From positions 1 through 22,311 of the forward strand of contig JAGTWJ010000021.1 in NCBI GenBank assembly GCA_020064725.1: a DNA stretch of 22,311 nt, in the 5' to 3' direction. The position numbers and the translations under genes are program-made. Below are positions 20,404 through 22,311 of this stretch, in pieces. The number at the start of each line of letters is the position of its first letter. Position 1 is the first letter of the stretch. The notes under the pieces were generated by a model that was not told the DNA's origin, ran no database searches, and saw only the letters and a program-made list of their open reading frames with translations. Origin of the DNA: Drechslerella dactyloides (lineage: Eukaryota > Ascomycota > Orbiliomycetes > Orbiliales > Orbiliaceae).

Positions 20404-22311
20404 TGGGATTAATAGTTTTTTTTTAAAACTATTAATTAATATTTAAATTATAGTATTTTAATAATTAATTTATTTACTATTATTATTATATATTTTATTT
20501 TAATAATAATTATTATATTTAATATATATTTATTTTTTATTATTAAGAATTTATATAGTAATAATTAAGAGTTAAGAATTTTAAATAAAAATATTTAATT
20601 GGGTTTAGGTTAAAATATAATATTTTAATTAATTATTTTTAGTAAATAAAAAAAAAATAATAAGTATATAATAATTTTTAATATAATTTATAAATTTTTT
20701 TTAGTATATAAAGATAAAATAGAATTCTATAGTATAAAATTATAAAAATATTTTATAAATAATAGTAACTTTGAATTAATATTAAATAATAAAAATAATA
20801 AGTATAAAAGATATTAATAATTCTATATTTTAGAAATATATAAATAAAGAATAATTATAATAATAATTTAAATAATACTATATATATAAAGAGGTAATAG
20901 TATAAAACCTAATTTTCTTAAATTAATTAGTAAATATATAGATAGTCTATAAAAATACCAAAATAAATTAATAGTAAATATTAGAATATAAATTTTAAAA
21001 GAAATAAATAGTGTTATATTAGAAGATAATATTAAATAAAAGCTAGAATAAAGTTTTGAAATAATATAATAAAAAATTATAATATATTAATAATATATTA
21101 AATAGTTTTAAAAATAGTTAACAATATTAAAGTAATATGTTAGAAAACTTTAAAAAATAATAAAATATAAAAAAACTTTAATTAATATCTAAATAAATAA
21201 TATTATTATTAAAGATTTTTACTATTTATTATATTCAGATTTATATAGATTAATAGATTAAAAACCCAAAAAATAAAAAATTTAATTACCTTTATAACAA
21301 TATTAATAAGATATTTAAAATAGGAGATCTAATTAATATAGAGAATAATCTAAGAAATTTGATTAATTTTTAATTAGCTTAATAATTATTTTTTTTTTAT
21401 TCTAAATGATTTTCTATAGATTGATATAAGATCTTTTTTATAAAAATATTTAAAAAAAAATATTCTTAATATTATCTATTATATAAATAAATATATGATA
21501 AAATAATAAAGAAAAATTATAAGATAAAATCTTAAAAATTTAAAAGTTTTTATATTTTTTAAAATTTATAAACTTCTTTAAACAAAAATATAAATATAAA
21601 ATTAAAATTAAAAATTTTTTTAAAAAATTTAACTAATTTAAATAAAAGATTAATATAATTTTATTTTAATAATAATTTAATATATATTTTTATTAAAATT
21701 ATAATAATATATTTTTTTATAAAACTAAAGAAGGATTTAAACTTAATTAAAAATAAAAATTATTAAATAAAAATTTTTAAAAAAAAATATAATTTATTAT
21801 AAAATATAGATTATAGCTATTAAACTAAATAATATACTATATTAATTTAAAAAAATTATAATAAAAGAAATATATTATAATCTCAATAAATATTATTTTA
21901 ATAAATATATTAAGAAATCTTAATAAAACTAAATCTAAATTAAAAAATTATTTTAAAATTAAATAAAATTTATAGATTAAAATCTATAAATCTTAATATA
22001 ATATAATATTAGAAATTAAAAAAATTAATTATTATTCTATTATTAATATAATAAAATAAGATATATTAAATAAAATTATGTTAAACATAAAAAAAAAGGA
22101 ATTTTTAGAAATAATTTATTAAAAAAAATAATTTAAAATAATAAGATAATTATTTATTTTTAAAGATTTAATATAATAATAAATAAAATATAGAGATATA
22201 TATATTAGAATTAATTAGTCTAATATTAAGATATTATTTAAAAATTATATAATTATTAAATAGAATTTTATTTTATTTATTAATATTTAATTAAAAGAAG
22301 ATAAATTTAAT
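20404..22311 (+). pseudogene. Second copy of chromovirus internal region, 5' part, running off the window
   Basis: Aligns in the same orientation and order with 7346-9200. Examples are TATAATATTTTAATTAATTA at 7541 and 20615, and TAGAATTCTATA near 7640 and 20720. The end of the window matches about 9200. Differences are mostly C/T and G/A exchanges and short A/T indels. As in the first copy, the presumed gag cannot be read. It shows that the element is present as a tandem, sharing LTR2. Confidence 0.75.

Noticed and set aside
1..22311. Mitochondrial or plastid DNA because of the extreme A+T content
   Set aside because: Nested Gypsy and pogo-like elements with C-to-T/G-to-A decay indicate nuclear repeat DNA; no organelle gene, tRNA or rRNA was recognised.

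Overview
The window looks like a transposon graveyard from a filamentous ascomycete genome. The base composition is extremely A+T-rich (for example, 8941-9000 holds one G and one C in 60 bases). No intact gene is visible. Coding sequences survive only as fossils in which CAA/CAG codons have become TAA/TAG and Asp codons have become Asn. This C-to-T/G-to-A damage confined to repeats is the pattern expected from repeat-induced point mutation (RIP). The families present, a chromodomain Gypsy retrotransposon and Fot1/pogo-like DNA transposons, are typical fungal elements. The species cannot be told from the sequence.

Layout. (1) 1-5834: degraded A+T-rich DNA with a few islands of more normal composition (about 840-1240, 2180-2290, 2500-2580, 3767-4180, 5430-5570). 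I recognise no gene here; two islands resemble LTR ends. (2) 5835-6944: a minus-strand relic of a chromovirus integrase C-terminus and chromodomain. (3) 6945-7345: an LTR (LTR1) inserted into that relic. (4) 7346-18071: one RIP-damaged Gypsy/chromovirus internal region on the plus strand, with an unrecognisable gag part, reverse transcriptase, RNase H, integrase with GPY/F motif, and chromodomain. (5) 18072-20403: a second LTR (LTR2). (6) 20404-22311: the beginning of a second copy of the same internal region, so the retroelement is arranged LTR-internal-LTR-internal in tandem and runs off the window.

Three Fot1/pogo-like elements of nearly equal length (1881, 1873 and 1877 bp), all in the plus orientation, are nested in the retroelement. 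Copy A (11555-13435) splits the reverse transcriptase, copy B (14887-16759) splits the integrase, and copy C (18256-20132) sits inside LTR2. Each has about 46-bp terminal inverted repeats built from two tandem 17-bp iterons. The iterons are uniform within an element but differ between elements at one position, so these are three subfamilies. Their transposase reading frames are broken. Copy C keeps all three catalytic Asp codons, while A and B have lost the first two.

Relative order: the minus-strand chromovirus relic is oldest, then the tandem chromovirus, then the pogo-like copies. There is no functional gene network here; the relations are those of nested insertion and decay.
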